From NCBI GenBank assembly GCA_030150045.1, contig JASLGM010000026.1, positions 61,136-125,135 of the forward strand: a stretch of 64,000 bases of DNA, read 5' to 3'. The notes below the pieces were generated by a model. The model saw only the letters and a list, made by a program, of their open reading frames with translations. It made no database searches and had not been told where the DNA came from. The position numbers and the translations under genes are program-made. Source of the DNA: Taishania sp. GTDB lineage: Bacteria > Bacteroidota > Bacteroidia > Flavobacteriales_D > Crocinitomicaceae. Shown here piece after piece: positions 61,072 to 64,000 of the stretch (the first letter of the stretch is position 1; each line of letters opens with the position of its first letter).

Positions 61072-61563
61072 TTATTTGATTAAACAAGGTTTTTTCTCTA
61101 AAATGTAATGTTCAAACGTTTCAAAAGTAACGACTGTTATTTCTGTTTGTTGAGGATAAGAATAGCCCATTAATCCTTTGTATAGTGGAATTGGAGATGA
61201 AGGTGGGAGACCTATCGTTTTTGCATGAATGGTTACAGGCTTTAGGGTAGCTCTGTTTAAGGCAATGCTTAAATCTGACCAATGATATTCGAATTCAGAA
61301 TGACATTTATTACATGTCCATTTTTCAGAATGACATTCTTGTTTGTTTTCAAAATGTACTGTAGAAAAATACTTTCTTGATTTCTCAATCAAAACTTCCG
61401 TTTCAAACGATTGAAAACTCTTCCCTTGGTCGAAACAGTCAATCGAAACAATTTGAATAAATCGCGGGAAAGCACAAGCGCAATGCATAGTGTAATAGTT
61501 GCGTAAAGCGTTTTCAAGAAGAGAATTTAGTTGTTCGAAATCAAACTCAGATGTATCACCCAT
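61072..61563 (-). CDS. Hypothetical protein with CxxC zinc-binding-like site
   Basis: A 163-aa protein with HCACAFPRF and, in the centre, ECHSEKWTCNKCHSEFEYHW, a probable zinc site. Ends with Tyr/Thr-rich segment. I do not recognise the family. It lies nine bases behind the SDR gene in the same direction. Confidence 0.65.
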   Translation of the reverse strand: MGDTSEFDFEQLNSLLENALRNYYTMHCACAFPRFIQIVSIDCFDQGKSFQSFETEVLIEKSRKYFSTVHFENKQECHSEKWTCNKCHSEFEYHWSDLSIALNRATLKPVTIHAKTIGLPPSSPIPLYKGLMGYSYPQQTEITVVTFETFEHYILEKKPCLIK

Positions 61564-61572
61564 TTTTAATTG

Positions 61573-62295
61573 TTAAACATTCATATCATTCATTGCAGGC
61601 ATATTGATCTCCTTTACACAGCTTGCATTTGAGGTTGAAATAATAAAGCGTAAAGCACCAACTACATCTTGCAATGGGATTAAATTCCCTTCTGTTTCTT
61701 CAATTACCGATTCCGTTTTTTCATAACCGTCATATTCAGAAGCAAGATAGCCTAAGTTTACAATAGAAACACCAATTTTATGTTCGCGTAAGTTTTCGCG
61801 TAAGGCATGAACAATTCCTCTTAATGCAAATTTTGTGGCCGAAAAAGTCACCTCTTTGCCTTTGTGATTCTCCAAGCCCCAAGTAGAACCAATAAGAATA
61901 ATTTTTGCGTTATTAGATAATTTCAAATTCTCTATAACACTTTGTATACTTAGGATGCAAGCTGTAACATTTGTGTTTATCAGGTTAGTGATTTCAGAAG
62001 TGCTATTTTCCATAAAATTGTAATCCTCCGAAAAAGCATTGTTTTCCCAAATTCCGACATTGTAAATTAAACAATCGATGGGCGTATCTTTAATGCAAGA
62101 TTTTATAGTTTCAGTAGCTTCTTTTGGTTGCCCTAAATCAGCTTTTATCCATTGAACGTTTGGTTTTTCTAATAAATAACCAGGTTCCGTTCTTGAAACG
62201 CCATAAACACGATCCTCCACAGCGGGTAAAAGCAAGGTGATGGCCTTCCCTAAACCTTTGCTAATTCCAAATATTAAGAATGTTTTTGAAGTCAT
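61573..62295 (-). CDS. Short-chain dehydrogenase/reductase-like protein lacking the catalytic Tyr
   Basis: A 240-aa Rossmann protein beginning MTSKTFLIFGISKGLGKAI with the NAD(P) glycine motif, YNVGIWE in place of NNAG and the catalytic Ser (IGSTWG, Ser137). In the YxxxK motif the Tyr is Phe: the sequence reads TFSATKFALRG (Phe151, Lys155). Normal SDR hydride transfer should be impaired, so it may be a structural or regulatory paralogue. A longer N terminus to 62382 would overlap the HPP gene. Confidence 0.8.
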   Translation of the reverse strand: MTSKTFLIFGISKGLGKAITLLLPAVEDRVYGVSRTEPGYLLEKPNVQWIKADLGQPKEATETIKSCIKDTPIDCLIYNVGIWENNAFSEDYNFMENSTSEITNLINTNVTACILSIQSVIENLKLSNNAKIILIGSTWGLENHKGKEVTFSATKFALRGIVHALRENLREHKIGVSIVNLGYLASEYDGYEKTESVIEETEGNLIPLQDVVGALRFIISTSNASCVKEINMPAMNDMNV

Positions 62296-62339
62296 TATTT
62301 TTTGTTTTTCGTCATTTATTATGGAATTAAGATCAAATC

Positions 62340-62942
62340 TCACGAGCGTTTCACCATTTTTTTTGGCCAGTAATGTACCCATTTGTAATATTTGTTGGCA
62401 TACGGATAGCGTCTGTTTTTTGTAATATTATTGAAGATGAGGGCAACAATAAAAAGTATCAAAACACCAGAAAGCACAGGGGAAAGTACATACCAATATC
62501 CTAGATTTTTGATTTGATCAGAGCCGATGGTTGCAATCAAAGCCGTTGCGCCACCTGGAGGGTGAAGCGTTTTGGTTATTTGCATCAATAAAATGGAAAG
62601 GCTGACTGCCAAAGGAGCAGCAATCCAGGTGGTTTCAGGGAACAATTTTTGAATAGTGACACCGACAATAGCTGAAAGTACATGTCCACCAATTAAATTT
62701 CGAGGTTGTGCAAGAGGCGATTGAATGGCTCCGTAAACCAGTACAGCGGTAGCTCCGAAACTCCCAATTAACAATGGGAAATCTTTAGGGAGTTTTTCAA
62801 AATGCAAGTAAGCCAAAACAGCAATTCCGATAAAAGAACCCAGAAACGACCAAAACAATTCAGTCGGATTAATCAGGGTTTCCCGATAAATGACATATCG
62901 AGCCAATCGCACATTTCTGTTTGAAACTCTCTTTTTCTTCAT
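62340..62942 (-). CDS. HPP-family membrane protein
   Basis: A 200-aa protein with about four or five helices and the family signature TLHPPGGATALIA. HPP proteins are linked to nitrite or small-anion transport in plants and cyanobacteria; the bacterial role is open. Read from the ATG at 62942 (MKKKRVSNRNVRL). Confidence 0.87.
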   Translation of the reverse strand: MKKKRVSNRNVRLARYVIYRETLINPTELFWSFLGSFIGIAVLAYLHFEKLPKDFPLLIGSFGATAVLVYGAIQSPLAQPRNLIGGHVLSAIVGVTIQKLFPETTWIAAPLAVSLSILLMQITKTLHPPGGATALIATIGSDQIKNLGYWYVLSPVLSGVLILFIVALIFNNITKNRRYPYANKYYKWVHYWPKKMVKRS

Positions 62943-62995
62943 GCCCCAAAAATATCCAAATTCTTGCAATTATTAGCGGAATAATCCCTTCATTT

Positions 62996-63141
62996 GGCTG
63001 CCTATATCGGTCTACAGGCTTTAGTAAAAGGTTGAAAAAGAAGTTCACCAGCTGTTTCCCACGCGCTTCCGTTGGTCGCAGTGGTCAACTAGCGTTCACC
63101 GTCTTTTTCAACCATTTAGCTATCACCTTGCGCCCGGGCAG
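62996..63141 (+). repeat. Structured intergenic repeat R1, copy i
   Basis: GGCTGCCTATATCGGTCTAC, apical GCGCTTCCGTTGGTCGCA, end GCGCCCGGGCAG, so the terminal stem is CTGCC/GGGCAG, a compensated change against CAGCC/GGGCTG. Middle stem GGTTGAAAAAGA/TCTTTTTCAACC (12 bp). 63142-63331 shows no gene. Confidence 0.9.
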
Positions 63142-63331
63142 TAAGGATTTCGGAAATCACTATTGCTACTTAACAGAAGTCAAAAGGGAGGTGCTAAAAA
63201 ATATTTTATTTGGTTATGCAATTGATTTTGTACATCTTCGCTATCCATGAATAATTTTTCACAAGTAATTAATTTACAGATTAATATTTATTTTAACAAG
63301 TGAAATCACGAAATTCGGATATAAGTGTTGT

Positions 63332-63850
63332 TTGACAAAACTATTCCGTGTTTTACTTCGTGAAAAAATAGTAACCAAGACAAAAGAGTATATACTGAAT
63401 CTTTATTCGGATGGTTATAGCACGCACCAAAATATGGTGAACGGACTAAAAAACGGCATTGATTATTTTGTTGGACGGAAGGACGGGATTGACACAATTA
63501 AAGACGAAAACTATTATTGGGAACCACTTTCTAAAACAAAAAACAATATTCGGGCAATCAGCTTTGAAGATGACTTATTCAAACCAGAAGACGTTCAGAA
63601 AATAATTGACATATTAAAATCAATTTCAGGTGACAGAATATATCTACTATCAGAAGAAAATATAAACTACGAGGTTGAGACTTCATCGTTTGACATTGAT
63701 TGGATAGAATCCGCTTATAGCGACTTCGAAACAAGTTGGCTAATTTATATTTCCCACGAAGGAACAATAACATTTGCAGGAGAAGAATTTGTTACAAGAA
63801 TTGAAAACGAATTGACAGAAATAGTTAAACATAAAAATCCGTGGAATTAA
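63332..63850 (+). CDS. Hypothetical protein, possibly immunity-like, with unclear start
   Basis: Up to 172 aa from a TTG codon; the first in-frame ATG is at residue 35 and none lies upstream before the stop at 63266. The middle and C-terminal parts (ISFEDDLFKPEDVQKIIDIL, ETSWLIYISHEGTITFAGEE) are acidic, soluble alpha/beta sequence of a kind seen in small immunity proteins. No match can be named. The missing good start could mean a truncated 5' end. Confidence 0.5.
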   Translation: MTKLFRVLLREKIVTKTKEYILNLYSDGYSTHQNMVNGLKNGIDYFVGRKDGIDTIKDENYYWEPLSKTKNNIRAISFEDDLFKPEDVQKIIDILKSISGDRIYLLSEENINYEVETSSFDIDWIESAYSDFETSWLIYISHEGTITFAGEEFVTRIENELTEIVKHKNPWN

Positions 63851-64000
63851 AAACTTCCGCTAATAACTAAGCTTTCGTCTTGACGGTGAAGAATATAAAA
63901 AATGATAACCTACGAATAAATGGGCGATCAGCTAACATGTGTTTGGAAAAATAGCTGGTAAGGTGAAAATATCAAGTTTATTCCTTTTAACCCGCAACAG
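63851..64000. other. End of window, intergenic
   Basis: Begins with AACTTCCGCTAATAACTAAG, which loosely recalls the short conserved motifs seen between cassettes in some Bacteroidota; no inverted partner is within the window. No gene is visible. Confidence 0.3.

Noticed and set aside
63851..63880. An attC-like integron recombination site after the last gene (TTCCGCTAATAACTAAG)
   Set aside because: No inverted partner core site could be found within the remaining bases and no integrase is present; the similarity is too short.

Overview
The window is a stretch of AT-rich chromosome from a member of the Bacteroidota, most likely Flavobacteriales. The evidence is the many promoters with a TAnnTTTG -7 element, weak Shine-Dalgarno signals, a secreted protein with a type IX secretion (T9SS) C-terminal sorting domain, a single-chain alpha/beta E1 dehydrogenase and many lipoproteins. 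The family placement (Crocinitomicaceae/Fluviicola-like) is a guess. No tRNA, rRNA, CRISPR array, prophage or intact transposase is visible.

Layout. 1-8 kb: fused E1 dehydrogenase, LolA-like carrier, esterase, uracil-DNA glycosylase, HemE and an OmpA-type protein. 8-18 kb: metal block (regulator joining a metal-binding CxxC segment to an AraC helix-turn-helix, CopA-type ATPase, copper chaperone-like HMA protein, small secreted Cys/His protein), then a tripartite RND efflux operon. 18-32 kb: mixed housekeeping and secreted proteins, including a lipoprotein ending in a Hint (intein/hedgehog-like) domain, a MutS2-type protein without Smr domain, pirin, and an Ada/AlkB alkylation-repair pair. 32-45 kb: sulfur block (DoxDA-like protein, Crp/Fnr regulator, TauE/SafE exporter, persulfide-dioxygenase-like MBL-rhodanese protein, rhodanese, TPMT-type methyltransferase, thioredoxin, two YeeE/YedE half transporters, DUF2490 protein), interrupted by a minus-strand group with steroid-5-alpha-reductase-like and 3-beta-HSD-like enzymes. 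45-64 kb: thioesterase-like proteins, a stand-alone Hint protein, MFS transporter, M16 peptidase, AlkD-like protein, choloylglycine-hydrolase family protein, a DsrE-like secreted protein, DUF1801 proteins, a DsbA-like lipoprotein divergent from an HxlR regulator, an SDR without its catalytic Tyr, and an HPP protein.

Two observations stand out. First, four promoters (TauE, MBL-rhodanese, the rhodanese-YeeE operon, and the DsrE gene 13 kb away from that operon) share an almost identical 20-nt Crp/Fnr-type site starting CTTGTGTAACA. In all four the site centre lies exactly 29.5 bp before the first base of the -7 element. This defines a small sulfur regulon, probably activated by the linked Crp/Fnr protein. 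Second, the intergenic regions carry two families of highly structured repeats. R1 is about 145 nt, with eleven full copies and one partial; R2 is about 105-170 nt, with seven copies. Their stems differ in sequence between copies but stay paired, so structure is conserved rather than sequence. R1 forms inverted doublets resembling REPINs, tends to sit just after T-tracts, and twice stands directly upstream of R2. Two nearly identical R1 copies flank the Hint lipoprotein gene.
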